Source of the DNA: Halomonas binhaiensis | GTDB lineage: Bacteria > Pseudomonadota > Gammaproteobacteria > Pseudomonadales > Halomonadaceae | NCBI RefSeq assembly: GCF_008329985.2 | Contig: NZ_CP038437.2 | Span: forward strand, 2,542,001-2,606,000 | Direction of reading: 5' to 3' | Length of the DNA stretch: 64,000 nucleotides | In this document: piece after piece, positions 25,509 through 34,121 of the stretch | Layout: every line of letters begins with the position of its first letter | Numbering within the stretch: position 1 is the first letter of the stretch | The notes under the pieces: generated by a model | What the model was told of the DNA's origin: nothing | Seen by the model: only the letters and a program-made list of their open reading frames with translations | Databases searched by the model: none | Program-made: the position numbers and the translations under genes

Positions 25509-26888
25509 TCAGCGGTAGAAAAGCGTCGGCAGCCACAGCGAGACCTGCGGCACGAAGGTCACCAGCAGTAGCGCAGCCACCAGCGGCACGAGGAAAGGCA
25601 AGGTACCTCGCATGCATTTCTCGAAGGAAATATTCGAGACCCGAGAAAGTACATAGAGCACCATGCCCACTGGAGGTGTCAGCAGTCCGATCATCAGGTT
25701 AAGCACCATGATTACCCCGAAATGCACCGGGTCGACACCCGCCCCCACGGCAACCGGTAGCAGCACAGGTACCAGAATGGTGATAGCGGCAATCGTTTCC
25801 ATGAAACAGCCGACAACTATCAGGACCAGATTGGCTATCAGCAATACAGCAACAGGATTGTCCTGGAAGGGCCCCAGCAGTTCCATGACATGGGCGGTGA
25901 CGTTATTGCTGGTCAGAATCCAGGCGAAGATCGATGCCCCGGCCACAATGAGCAGGATCACTGCCGTTGTCTCGATCGTTTCCATGCTGACCTTGAGCAA
26001 CCGGCGCCAGGTCAAAGTGCGATAGACCACACCTCCCAGCAGCAAGGCGTATACGACCGCTGCGATTGCCGCCTCGGTAGGTGTGAAGGCACCACTGACG
26101 ATACCCCCGACGATAATGACCGGAGTAAGCAATGACAGGAAGGCTCGTGAAAAGCTGCGCCCCAGTACGCTTACCGAGAAACGCGCATCACGCTGATAGC
26201 CGCGGCGACGGGACATCCAGACAATCATGATCATCAGGGCTACTCCCATCAACAGCCCCGGGATCAGCCCGGCAGCAAACAGCCGCCCCACTGATACCGA
26301 TGCCATGACGCCATAGATGACCATGGGCAGGCTAGGCGGAATGATGGGACCGATAGTCGAGGACGCCGCAGTGATGCCAACGGAAAACTCATCATCGTAA
26401 CCAGCATCGCGCATGGCCTTGATCTCGATGGTTCCGAGCCCTCCTGCATCGGCCACCGCAGCACCAGACATGCCGGAAAACACGATACTGGCACCGACAT
26501 TGACATGTCCCAGGCCACCTCGCATCCAGCCCATCAAGGCCTTGGCGAAATCAAAAATACGTGCGGTGATGCCACCATTGTTCATCAAGTTGCCGGCAAG
26601 GATGAAAAACGGAATGGCCAGCAGAGGGAAACTGTCGATGCCATTGACCATGCGGTGAACGACCACCACATCGGGGACTCGCCCGGTCAACAGCACATAG
26701 ATCAGGCATGAACCTGCCAGACTGACAGCAATGGGAACGCCGCATACCAAGAGTGTGAACAGTACGGCAAACAGCATCATCAGGTACTGGCCAGTCAGTG
26801 CCAGGGCCACACAACCCAACGCGGCCAGAACAACGATGACAGGAGCGACACGAGACCCTCGACGCGCCGATATCATGGCTTCATACAT
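25509..26888 (-). CDS. TRAP transporter large membrane subunit (DctM)
   Basis: A 459-residue, roughly twelve-helix DctM. Conserved motifs include GIDSFPLLAIPFFILAGNLMN, GMSGAAVADAGGLGTIE, GPIIPPSLPMVIYGV and AFTPTEAAIAAVVYA. It has an N-terminal extension with an extra hydrophobic segment compared with the DctM at 13283. It is transcribed after dctP and dctQ on the reverse strand and precedes the YiaK-like gene, giving a transport-plus-catabolism unit. Confidence 0.92.
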   Translation of the reverse strand: MYEAMISARRGSRVAPVIVVLAALGCVALALTGQYLMMLFAVLFTLLVCGVPIAVSLAGSCLIYVLLTGRVPDVVVVHRMVNGIDSFPLLAIPFFILAGNLMNNGGITARIFDFAKALMGWMRGGLGHVNVGASIVFSGMSGAAVADAGGLGTIEIKAMRDAGYDDEFSVGITAASSTIGPIIPPSLPMVIYGVMASVSVGRLFAAGLIPGLLMGVALMIMIVWMSRRRGYQRDARFSVSVLGRSFSRAFLSLLTPVIIVGGIVSGAFTPTEAAIAAVVYALLLGGVVYRTLTWRRLLKVSMETIETTAVILLIVAGASIFAWILTSNNVTAHVMELLGPFQDNPVAVLLIANLVLIVVGCFMETIAAITILVPVLLPVAVGAGVDPVHFGVIMVLNLMIGLLTPPVGMVLYVLSRVSNISFEKCMRGTLPFLVPLVAALLLVTFVPQVSLWLPTLFYR

Positions 26889-26911
26889 AGCTGCAACTCC
26901 ATGGACGCGGA

Positions 26912-27463
26912 TCAGGCGTCTTCACCTTCATTGGGCATCAGTTCACTGCGGCCACTGCGCCAATGGCGGAATGCCGCTTGAATGGCACGAATCAGCATAA
27001 GGACGAAGCCAGCCATCACCACGTAATAGAGGAGGCTCTTGGGGACATCCACCGAGACCATCATGGCGTGAGTGCGCTGAGCCAGCTTCCAGGAAATCCA
27101 CACCATCGCAGAGAGGAAGGCAATATTGACCAGGTCCACCAGCCTCGACATCACCTGGGCAGTACCTCGAGTGAGATAGCGGTAGAAGAACTCCACCGCA
27201 ATATGGCCACCTTTGCGTGCCGCCATGGCTCCCCCCAGGAATCCCACCGCCACCAGCAGATAACGGGCAATCTCCTCGGTCCAGGCAATCGAATCCCCCA
27301 GGACATAGCGGCTGAAGAACTGCAGAAATACGACTCCGGCCAATACCCAGAATGCCACCAGAGTAATGAAGTCCTCTGGCGCGTAGTCACCACGCTGGAT
27401 AGTGTCATCCTCTTCCGGAATGTCGAACTCCGGGGTTTTCTCCATCACATCGTTGTCTTTCAT
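26912..27463 (-). CDS. TRAP transporter small membrane subunit (DctQ)
   Basis: A 183-residue four-helix DctQ with the SIAWTEEIARYLLVAVGFLGG signature and a long acidic cytoplasmic N-terminus. The start at 27463 follows GGGAGGGGGCG; an in-frame start at 27517 is possible but has a poorer site. It lies 71 bp after dctP and 23 bp before dctM and assembles with DctM. Confidence 0.87.
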   Translation of the reverse strand: MKDNDVMEKTPEFDIPEEDDTIQRGDYAPEDFITLVAFWVLAGVVFLQFFSRYVLGDSIAWTEEIARYLLVAVGFLGGAMAARKGGHIAVEFFYRYLTRGTAQVMSRLVDLVNIAFLSAMVWISWKLAQRTHAMMVSVDVPKSLLYYVVMAGFVLMLIRAIQAAFRHWRSGRSELMPNEGEDA

Positions 27464-27534
27464 CGCCCCCTCCCGGATCGGCCGGTGCTCTGTGGCGAAC
27501 ATCGGCCGATCAGACATGACAACCCTGCGTCAGG

Positions 27535-28548
27535 TTACTGGCCGAGGGCCTGCAAACGGTCATAGGTTTCCTGGTCCCAGGTAGCATCAGGACCGTTATG
27601 CGCCGGCAACACTGCCTCCCGGAAAGGGCCAGTATCCACTTCGTTGACCTTGACACCCTTCTCTTCGAACCAGGACACCAATTCCTGCTCTTGCTGTCGA
27701 ATATCGTCGGTAATACGTTCACCCGCCTCTTCATAGACATCACGGAAGACGTCCTTGTCTTCATCAGACAGGCTGCTCCATAGCGAACCACTGGCAATGG
27801 TGATCAGGGAGTCGATGGTATGACCTGTCAGATTGATATCGCTCTGAACCTCATAGAAGGCCTTGGCCTTGATGGTCGGAAGAGGGTTTTCCTGGGCATC
27901 CACCACTCCCTGCTGCAAGGCCAGATACACTTCAGAGAAAGCCAGTGGCGTGGGGTTGGCTCCTACAGCCTTGGGAAACATCATGTACAAGGGAGCATTG
28001 GGTACGCGGATCTTTAGCCCTTTCATGTCTTCCGGGGTCAGGATCGGCTTGTTGGATGTCACATGGCGTGCGCCGTAGTAATTCATGGCCAGGGGAACAT
28101 TACCGGTGGCATCTTCATAGCCCTGGGCAATTTCCTTGAACAGGTCACTATGAGCATAGGCCTTCCAGTGCTCGAAATCGCGGAACATGTACGGTGCCCC
28201 TGCGATACCGACGGGACCGTATGACCGTCCAGCGAACTGGCTGCCGGTAAAGATCAGATCCACCGTGCCAAGGCTCAGACCTTCATTGATATCAGCTTCC
28301 TTGCCCAGGGACGATGCCGGGTGCACTTCGATGGAATAGCGACCATCCGTACGCTTCTCGATTTCGTCCGCAGCCCACAGTGCCCACTGATGATAGGGCT
28401 CCGAAGTTTCGTAGACATGAGCGAAAGTCAGGGTTTCTGCCTCGGCCATCGCCGTGACACCAGCAGTGGCAATAGCGGCAACCAGCATGCGAGGGGCAAG
28501 GCGCATGGCTAAACGGCGTGTCCGGGAAAATGGCTTGGAGCAGCTCAT
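27535..28548 (-). CDS. TRAP transporter solute-binding protein (DctP)
   Basis: A 337-residue exported binding protein. The signal peptide has a long basic start (SRTRRLAMRLAPR) and a hydrophobic stretch ending at AEA near residue 32. DctP features are PEDMKGLKIRVPNAPLYMMF with the ligand Arg and YLALQQGVVDAQENPLPTI. The start at 28548 has GGAGA nine bases upstream. It is first in a dctP-dctQ-dctM-yiaK-like order. The closest remembered relatives bind sialic acid or sugar acids such as diketogulonate. Confidence 0.87.
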   Translation of the reverse strand: MSCSKPFSRTRRLAMRLAPRMLVAAIATAGVTAMAEAETLTFAHVYETSEPYHQWALWAADEIEKRTDGRYSIEVHPASSLGKEADINEGLSLGTVDLIFTGSQFAGRSYGPVGIAGAPYMFRDFEHWKAYAHSDLFKEIAQGYEDATGNVPLAMNYYGARHVTSNKPILTPEDMKGLKIRVPNAPLYMMFPKAVGANPTPLAFSEVYLALQQGVVDAQENPLPTIKAKAFYEVQSDINLTGHTIDSLITIASGSLWSSLSDEDKDVFRDVYEEAGERITDDIRQQEQELVSWFEEKGVKVNEVDTGPFREAVLPAHNGPDATWDQETYDRLQALGQ

Positions 28549-28649
28549 ATTTGTTGTTCTCCACATTGGGGTACGTTCAGTAGGTCGAGATACGACCCTC
28601 GCTAGATACAGTACTTAACCCAGTTCAGCTCTTTACTTTTTGGTCGACT

Positions 28650-28664
28650 GTATACGTGTCATAC
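28650..28664. promoter_or_regulatory. GntR-type operator candidate GTATACGTGTCATAC
   Basis: This 15-mer lies about 100 bp before the dctP start. It resembles 6178-6192 (GTATGAGCATCATAC), with both outer parts GTAT and TCATAC conserved. The reverse reading GGTATGA is like known FadR-subfamily half-sites. Confidence 0.4.
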
Positions 28665-28891
28665 CATCATGCTGAATCTAGTCGTCAGGCAGGGCCCTCG
28701 CAAGGCAAGTGCATGACGACTTTGGTCTAGCAAAGAGGTAGTGAATAGCGCCGGAGGATGCCGTTTATACACGCCCTACCAGTGACCTGCATCAACCTCT
28801 GGTTTCGGTGCTGAATAGCCTGTGCGGGTAGGAAAAAACGAATGGATAAGGTCGGACTTTCCGACAAGAACGGACTTGAAAACATGCAAAG

Positions 28892-28929
28892 AAAAGCCGC
28901 TCGATGCCATGATGCGGCGAGCGGCTTTT
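28892..28929 (-). terminator. Terminator after the tRNA-Ala locus
   Basis: On the reverse strand a 12-bp stem AAAAGCCGCTCG / CGAGCGGCTTTT with a 14-base loop is followed by CTTTG. It lies 25 bp after the tRNA 3-prime end. Confidence 0.8.
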
Positions 28930-28953
28930 CCTGGATCCAATACTCACGAAAAC

Positions 28954-29029
28954 TGGCGAGGCCTAGCGGGATCGAACTGCTGACTTCAACACTGCCAGTG
29001 CTGCGTTCTCCCAGCTGAGCCAAGGCCCC
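28954..29029 (-). tRNA. tRNA-Ala (GGC), degenerate, possibly a pseudogene
   Basis: A 76-base tRNA-shaped sequence with an encoded CCA (complement 28954-28956). The anticodon loop CTGGCAG gives anticodon GGC, and the arms are clearly alanine-tRNA-like. Several identity and stem positions are wrong. The alanine G3:U70 pair is replaced by G3:C70, with the wobble shifted to G2:U71. The discriminator is G instead of A. The D stem (GCTC/GAAC) and the T stem (AGCAG/CCGCT) each contain a mismatch. All differences from a typical bacterial tRNA-Ala are transitions. It keeps a terminator but may not be charged with alanine. Confidence 0.75.
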
Positions 29030-29361
29030 TGTCAGCCATCAACAGGCTCCCCAGATGACCACCTGCTAATAATAATCAACTATTAAAAGCAATCATTCAC
29101 CCATTAAAAGCAATCAACTTTTCGCCAACAATGTTTACAACACAGAAACAATGATTAACGTCTGATAACGTAATTATTTAACAGGAAATGATCATATGTA
29201 TATCTTTTCCCAAACGTCAACCCGATATGCTGAAAACGCCCTGCTTCTACTGTCAGCCAATTCCACTTAGGCATATTCTATGACAGTCTATTCCCCTTGC
29301 TTGGTTTATACACCGACCATGGACTCATGAATCTCATCATCTTCGCTTAGGAGCAGCATTC
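29030..29361. other. 332-bp AT-rich leader region of uvrY
   Basis: It contains ATTAAAAGCAATCA twice (29082-29095 and 29103-29116) and several A/T tracts. No reading frame was found. The AT-rich run probably includes the uvrY promoter. Confidence 0.45.
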
Positions 29362-30006
29362 TTGATCAAGGTTCTCATCGCCGACGATCACCACCTGGTT
29401 CGCACCAGCATTGTGCACTTGCTCAATGCAGAAAAGGATATCGAAGTCATCGGCGAGGCCGCCGATGGCGAAGAAGCGATAGCCCAGACTCGCCAGCTGG
29501 CGCCTGATGTGGTCATGATGGATATTCGCATGCCCGGCATTGGTGGGCTCGAAGCGACACGCAAGATCCGTCGCCTGTCCTTGGACACACGCATACTGGT
29601 GGTCACTGCGTTCATCGAGGAAGCCTTCGCTCAGCGGCTTCTTGAAGCCGGAGCCCACGGATTCATCGGCAAAGGTTCACATCACGAGGAAATGGTCGAG
29701 GCAATTCGCAGCGTCTTTGCTGGCCAGCGCTTCGTCAGCCCGGAAATCGCCCAACGTCTGGTGATCTCTCGCATCGAACATGAGGAAAACCCTTTCGACC
29801 AGCTTTCCCAACGCGAGCTGCAGGTTGCCATGATGATCGTCAACGCCCACCGAGTACCGGATATTGCCGATCGCATGTTCTTGAGCCCCAAGACCGTCAA
29901 CACCTATCGTTATCGCATCTTCGAAAAGCTTGGCGTCAATTCCGATGTTGCCCTGACCCATCTCGGACTACGTCATGGGCTGGTGGAAGGCTTCCGGGAG
30001 GAGTAA
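29362..30006 (+). CDS. uvrY: Two-component response regulator UvrY/GacA
   Basis: A 214-residue NarL-type response regulator. The receiver domain has the acidic pair DD at 8-9, the phosphorylated Asp54 in VVMMDIRMPG and Lys104 in IGKGSH. The C-terminal LuxR-type helix-turn-helix reads LSQRELQVAMMI and LSPKTVNTYRYRIFEKL. Sequence and position directly before uvrC match UvrY/GacA, partner of BarA/GacS and activator of the Csr small RNAs. The start is a TTG, chosen because AGGAG stands eight bases upstream and no ATG fits. The uvrC start is 10 bp after the stop. Confidence 0.93.
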   Translation: MIKVLIADDHHLVRTSIVHLLNAEKDIEVIGEAADGEEAIAQTRQLAPDVVMMDIRMPGIGGLEATRKIRRLSLDTRILVVTAFIEEAFAQRLLEAGAHGFIGKGSHHEEMVEAIRSVFAGQRFVSPEIAQRLVISRIEHEENPFDQLSQRELQVAMMIVNAHRVPDIADRMFLSPKTVNTYRYRIFEKLGVNSDVALTHLGLRHGLVEGFREE

Positions 30007-30016
30007 TCTTCCCGCC

Positions 30017-31831
30017 ATGACCTTCGATGCTCGCCGCTTTCTTGAAACCGTCAGCGAATCGCCTGGCGTATACCGCATGTTCGATGAACAGGGGAACACC
30101 CTGTACATCGGCAAGGCTCGTCGCCTGAAAGCCAGATTGGCCAGCTATTTCCGCGGTGCCCTCAACACCAAGACCCAAGCCCTGGTGAACCGTATCCATG
30201 ACATTCAAGTCACGGTCACCTATAGCGAAACCGAGGCCTTGCTTCTTGAACAGACACTGATCAAGGAGCTGCGCCCGCCCTATAACATCCTGCTGCGCGA
30301 CGATAAGTCCTACCCTTATGTGTTCGCCAGTGACCGCCATCCATTTCCTGCCCTAGAACACAAGCGGGCACGTACGCGACGTGATGATGGGCGCTATTTC
30401 GGACCTTATCCAAGCAGTGGCGCTGTCCGCGAAACGCTATCCCTGATGCAGAAGGTGTTTCGCATTCGCAACTGTGAAGACAGTGTCTTCGCCCATCGCA
30501 CACGCCCTTGCCTGCAACACCAGATCCAACGCTGTAGTGCACCCTGTGTCGGACTGATCAGCGAAGAGGACTATCGCCGTGACCTGGAGCATGCCATTCA
30601 ATGCCTTGAAGGCCGCAGCGAATCTGTCAGCCAGGAACTGAGCCGCGAAATGGAGGCTGCCAGCCAGGCCCTGAACTTCGAGGAAGCTGCTCGCCTGCGC
30701 GACCAATTGCAGGATCTTCGCCGCTTGCAACAGCGTCAGGTGGTGGATACCGACGGCGGAGATGCCGATGTCTTCGCCCTGGCCTTGCAGCCGGGAGCAC
30801 TTTGCATATCGGTCCTGTCCATTCGACAGGGACGCCTGTTGGGAGCCCGCCATTACAGCCCCAACAATGGTCTTGATCTGGGCGAAGCCGAACTTCTCGG
30901 CGAGTTCATCAGTCAGTATTACCTGGGCCAGGCCAGGGAAATTCCCAGCGAGGTGCTGACCAGTCACGCGATACCCGATGCCGAGCTGATCGCCCATGCA
31001 CTTGGCGAGCATGCCGGAAGACGTGTACGCGTGACCGAGAAAGTGCGTGGTCATCGTGCGCAATGGCGGGAACTGGCACGTACCAATGCACAGCAACAAC
31101 TGGCTGCACAACTCGCCAACCAGACCCAACTGGCCAAACGCTTCAAGTCTCTGCGTGATGCACTCGATCTGGAAGACACGCCGCAACGGCTGGAATGCTT
31201 CGATATCAGCCACAGCCACGGCGAAGCCACCGTTGCCTCCTGCGTGGTCTTCGATCAGGACGGCCCACGCAAGAGCGATTACCGGCGCTTCAATATCTCG
31301 GGCATAGAAGGCGGTGACGATTATGCCGCCATGCAGCAGGCACTGACCCGACGCTTCAAGCGACTCAAGGAAGGCGAAGGCCCGATTCCAGATATCCTGA
31401 TCGTCGATGGCGGCAAAGGACAGCTCAACATGGCCAGAGATGTACTTCAGGAATTGGGTATCATCGATGTCATGCTGCTCGGTGTTGCCAAGGGCACCAC
31501 ACGCAAGGCTGGACTCGAAACCCTGTTCATCGAGACACCAGACCACAGCCTGGAGTTACCCCCGACATCGCCGGGCCTGCATCTCATCCAGCACATTCGT
31601 GATGAATCACACCGATTTGCCATCACGGGCCACCGTGCGAGACGCGACAAGGCACGGCGCACCTCTACCCTGCAGGACATCCCGGGGATCGGACCGAAAC
31701 GCCGACGAGAGCTGCTGCGTTTCTTTGGTGGACTGCAGGGCATTCGTCAGGCAACCGTGAACGAACTTTCCCGAGTACCAGGGATCAGCACCACCATGGC
31801 CGAAACGATTCATCGCGCACTGCATGGATGA
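30017..31831 (+). CDS. uvrC: Excinuclease ABC subunit C
   Basis: A 604-residue nucleotide-excision-repair endonuclease that makes both incisions around UvrB-bound lesions. Domains in order are the GIY-YIG nuclease (PGVYRMF, LYIGKARRLKARL), a UVR motif (EMEASQALNFEEAARLRDQL region), the RNase H-like C-terminal nuclease (CFDISHSHGE, ILIVDGGKGQL) and the tandem helix-hairpin-helix (LQDIPGIGPKRRRELLRFFG). The start at 30017 begins MTFDARRFLE, just after the uvrY stop, and uses the AGGAG inside the uvrY end. Length is normal for the family. Confidence 0.96.
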   Translation: MTFDARRFLETVSESPGVYRMFDEQGNTLYIGKARRLKARLASYFRGALNTKTQALVNRIHDIQVTVTYSETEALLLEQTLIKELRPPYNILLRDDKSYPYVFASDRHPFPALEHKRARTRRDDGRYFGPYPSSGAVRETLSLMQKVFRIRNCEDSVFAHRTRPCLQHQIQRCSAPCVGLISEEDYRRDLEHAIQCLEGRSESVSQELSREMEAASQALNFEEAARLRDQLQDLRRLQQRQVVDTDGGDADVFALALQPGALCISVLSIRQGRLLGARHYSPNNGLDLGEAELLGEFISQYYLGQAREIPSEVLTSHAIPDAELIAHALGEHAGRRVRVTEKVRGHRAQWRELARTNAQQQLAAQLANQTQLAKRFKSLRDALDLEDTPQRLECFDISHSHGEATVASCVVFDQDGPRKSDYRRFNISGIEGGDDYAAMQQALTRRFKRLKEGEGPIPDILIVDGGKGQLNMARDVLQELGIIDVMLLGVAKGTTRKAGLETLFIETPDHSLELPPTSPGLHLIQHIRDESHRFAITGHRARRDKARRTSTLQDIPGIGPKRRRELLRFFGGLQGIRQATVNELSRVPGISTTMAETIHRALHG

Positions 31832-31934
31832 CAATGGCAATCATGGATAGAATAGGCTTTTTTGCGGGGCCCTGACGCCGCGCGAGCCACAATCTGAACA
31901 ATTAGCACCTTCCAAGCAAGGACAGCGGTTACCC

Positions 31935-32483
31935 ATGAACATCCCCAATCTGTTGACCCTGGCACGCATCGTTTTCATTCCCTTGCTGGTAGTGCTGTTC
32001 TACCTGCCTTTCAAGTGGAGCATGCTGGTGGCCGCTGCACTCTTCGCTCTGGCCTCAGTGACAGACTGGCTGGACGGCTATCTGGCGCGGCGTTGGGACC
32101 AGTCCACCCCTTTTGGCGCCTTCCTCGACCCCGTTGCCGACAAGCTGATGGTAGCGGTAGCCCTGGCCTTATTGATCGAGCGTTATGACGCCATGTGGCT
32201 GACCCTTCCTGCGCTGGTGATCATTGGTCGCGAAATTGTCATTTCCGCACTGCGCGAGTGGATGGCAGAAATGGGCAAGCGCAGCAGCGTGGCAGTGTCC
32301 TGGATCGGCAAGATCAAGACGACGCTACAGATGGTTGCCTTGCTGCTCCTGCTCGCTTCTCATCCTGGTACCCTCATCGCAGACCTGGGAGTCGCCACTC
32401 TTTATGCAGCCGCTATTCTGACCCTCTGGTCCATGGCCCAGTACTTGCGCGCTGCATGGCCGCATCTCAGTCGTTCCATGTAA
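31935..32483 (+). CDS. pgsA: CDP-diacylglycerol--glycerol-3-phosphate 3-phosphatidyltransferase
   Basis: A 182-residue inner-membrane enzyme making phosphatidylglycerophosphate, the precursor of phosphatidylglycerol and cardiolipin. The CDP-alcohol phosphatidyltransferase motif is intact: DWLDGYLAR, then FLDPVADK with the spaced aspartates. There are four to five hydrophobic helices. Position after uvrC and before tRNA-Gly/Cys/Leu is the conserved gammaproteobacterial order. Confidence 0.95.
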   Translation: MNIPNLLTLARIVFIPLLVVLFYLPFKWSMLVAAALFALASVTDWLDGYLARRWDQSTPFGAFLDPVADKLMVAVALALLIERYDAMWLTLPALVIIGREIVISALREWMAEMGKRSSVAVSWIGKIKTTLQMVALLLLLASHPGTLIADLGVATLYAAAILTLWSMAQYLRAAWPHLSRSM

Positions 32484-32501
32484 GCCAATGGCAAAAAGCG
32501 T

Positions 32502-32529
32502 TTGACAGTCACGGGCTTATCCGTATAAT
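32502..32529 (+). promoter_or_regulatory. Sigma70 promoter of the tRNA-Gly-Cys-Leu cluster
   Basis: TTGACA at 32502-32507 and TATAAT at 32524-32529 are separated by 16 bp. Both hexamers are consensus, and the tRNA-Gly begins 15 bp after the -10 box. Confidence 0.9.
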
Positions 32530-32544
32530 GCGTCCTCGAGTCAA

Positions 32545-32619
32545 GCGGGAATAGCTCAGTGGTAGAGCACAACCTTGCCAAGGTTGGGGTCGCGAGTTCG
32601 AATCTCGTTTCCCGCTCCA
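32545..32619 (+). tRNA. tRNA-Gly (GCC)
   Basis: A 75-base cloverleaf GCGGGAA...TTCCCGCTCCA with anticodon GCC in the loop TTGCCAA and an encoded CCA. It is first in a three-tRNA transcript after a consensus promoter. Confidence 0.96.
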
Positions 32620-32644
32620 TCTTCGAAAGATGATGACTCAATGA

Positions 32645-32718
32645 GGCTGGATGGCAGAGTGGTCATGCAGCGGACTGCAACTCCGTGTACGCCGGTTCGA
32701 TTCCGACTCCAGCCTCCA
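32645..32718 (+). tRNA. tRNA-Cys (GCA)
   Basis: A 74-base cloverleaf GGCTGGA...TCCAGCCTCCA with anticodon GCA in CTGCAAC and an encoded CCA, 25 bp after tRNA-Gly. Confidence 0.95.
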
Positions 32719-32768
32719 TTTTTCCTTTCTGATGTGCCCACATTGGATAGACCGCTCGAACCTTTCCT

Positions 32769-32855
32769 GCCCGGATGGCGAAATTGGTAGACGCAAGAGA
32801 CTTAAAATCTCTCGGTGGTAACACCGTGCCGGTTCGAGCCCGGCTCCGGGCACCA
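32769..32855 (+). tRNA. tRNA-Leu (TAA)
   Basis: An 87-base class II tRNA GCCCGGA...TCCGGGCACCA with anticodon TAA in CTTAAAA, a variable arm around CGGTGGTAACACCG and an encoded CCA. Confidence 0.95.
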
Positions 32856-32930
32856 GTGCTTTCAATGCCTTACGGCGAATCCTGATTCTTCTTGTGATTT
32901 CTGTCCACGCAAGCACGTGGTAGCTGCCTG

Positions 32931-32981
32931 CTATTTCACCAGCTATCTATATTTCACCACCTATCTATATTCCACAGCTAT
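32931..32981 (+). repeat. 3 imperfect 16-18-bp tandem units after the tRNA cluster
   Basis: CTATTTCACCAGCTAT, CTATATTTCACCACCTAT and CTATATTCCACAGCTAT follow each other from 32931. Together with the tRNA trailer they fill most of the 270-bp spacer before the convergent gene. No gene is visible there. Confidence 0.6.
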
Positions 32982-33125
32982 CTAACGCTGTATTAGCATA
33001 TCGACTTGTGACAACAAGCGATGAATGACTAGGCATCACTCCCCTGGCCATCTCAGACACTCTTCCAAGGTGGGGCGCTAAAGGTTGTGTCGGACATGCC
33101 CCAGCCCATTCACTGCCTGCTGACA

Positions 33126-33866
33126 TTATTGGCACCAGTTTGCCAACTGCCTCAGATAGCGCACCGGCACCTCGGCACCATCGAGCAGCCCAAGCCCTGC
33201 CCAAAGGCTTACCTGGTTGGCCGTGAGCACCGAGCGGCCTGCCTGGCCTGCCATCGCATCCAGTCGAGATAACGTATTCACCGCGGTATCGGGCACTAAC
33301 AGTGTATTGGTGCTACCCGGATGCTCTCGACCGAACGCCTCTACCGCAGCGACAATATCAAGCTGATTCGAATCTGCCGCATAAGGGCAGTCCAGCGCCT
33401 TGCAGTGCACCACCGTCACACCACCTTCCCCCAGGAATCGCACCAGCCGTTCGGTTACTTCCTCTGGATATGGGCTGAGCAGGTCCACCTTGCTCTCACC
33501 AAGAGCAACAAGTGCCTGCTGGAAGGCTAGCGCAGTGCTGGTGACCGGCACACCCAGGGCTGCTTCAAGCCCTGCCGCCTGGTCACGTGCCCAGTCGAAT
33601 CCGCCAATGAAGCTCCCACTGGTACACGCCCATACAAGCGCCCGAGCTCCGTATCCACGTACTAGCCCCTCTCCCACTGGCGCTAACCGTGCCACCGCCC
33701 CCAAGGCAGTCAGGGCCGCGGGCTCGTGATGGCCATCACTTTTGACCTTGCCCACCGCGATCCGTGGCAACGCCCCATCGCCAGGCACAGCTTCACCGCT
33801 CAGCGCATACCATTCGTAATCATCCGGCCCATCGTCGGGCAGCAGGATGCCAAGGGTCTTTATCAT
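33126..33866 (-). CDS. Asp/Glu racemase superfamily protein (maleate isomerase / arylmalonate decarboxylase-like)
   Basis: A 246-residue cytoplasmic protein. It has the first active-site cysteine of the superfamily in VWACTSGSFIGG (about residue 81), the middle segment VTSTALAFQQALVALG and the NTLLVPDTAVNTLSRLD region. At the position of the second catalytic cysteine the sequence reads VLTANQVSLWAGL with no cysteine, as in decarboxylase-like members rather than true two-cysteine racemases. GGAGA before ATGGCG supports a start at the second ATG (33866). It stands alone with no operon partner. The substrate is unknown. Confidence 0.7.
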   Translation of the reverse strand: MIKTLGILLPDDGPDDYEWYALSGEAVPGDGALPRIAVGKVKSDGHHEPAALTALGAVARLAPVGEGLVRGYGARALVWACTSGSFIGGFDWARDQAAGLEAALGVPVTSTALAFQQALVALGESKVDLLSPYPEEVTERLVRFLGEGGVTVVHCKALDCPYAADSNQLDIVAAVEAFGREHPGSTNTLLVPDTAVNTLSRLDAMAGQAGRSVLTANQVSLWAGLGLLDGAEVPVRYLRQLANWCQ

Positions 33867-33958
33867 CGCCATTCTCCACAGATCCGATAACAGAGGATGT
33901 CAGGTTAGGTTTTACTATGCTTTCAAATGAGAGACGTCGACGCATCGCTTCCATTCAG

Positions 33959-34010
33959 GGAGAGCTTCAAGAGAGAGCGGCAAGAGAGAGCGGCAAGAGA
34001 GAGCATCCAG
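33959..34010 (+). repeat. 4 x 13-bp tandem array
   Basis: Units AGAGAGCTTCAAG, AGAGAGCGGCAAG (twice, identical) and AGAGAGCATCCAG stand in exact 13-bp register (33959, 33972, 33985, 33998). GAGAGGATC and a GTG follow, so the array abuts a possible small gene. Confidence 0.75.
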
Positions 34011-34019
34011 GAGAGGATC

Positions 34020-34121
34020 GTGGATGAAGACCTGGCCATGATGACGTGTAAAGAACTGCTGAGCGAGATCAAGAAGCTGCGACAAGCGATCCGTGCTCAC
34101 CGAGACTGCAGTAGAATTTAG
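34020..34121 (+). CDS. Small ORF of 33 residues, unknown, possibly a gene remnant
   Basis: A GTG at 34020 follows GGAGAGGATC, and the frame reads 33 residues with a charged, coiled-coil-like stretch (KELLSEIKKLRQAIRAHRD). An ATG further upstream at 33927 in the same frame would include the 13-bp array. The helix resembles oligomerisation segments of small nucleoid proteins, but this is too short to call. It could equally be the broken end of a gene at the margin of the AT-rich patch. Confidence 0.3.
   Translation: MDEDLAMMTCKELLSEIKKLRQAIRAHRDCSRI

Larger units (their letters stand above)
28549..28953. other. 405-bp intergenic region upstream of the third TRAP operon
   Basis: It holds a candidate GntR-type site (28650-28664) and the terminator of the tRNA-Ala locus (28892-28929). 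Between them no gene or RNA was recognised. Confidence 0.5.
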
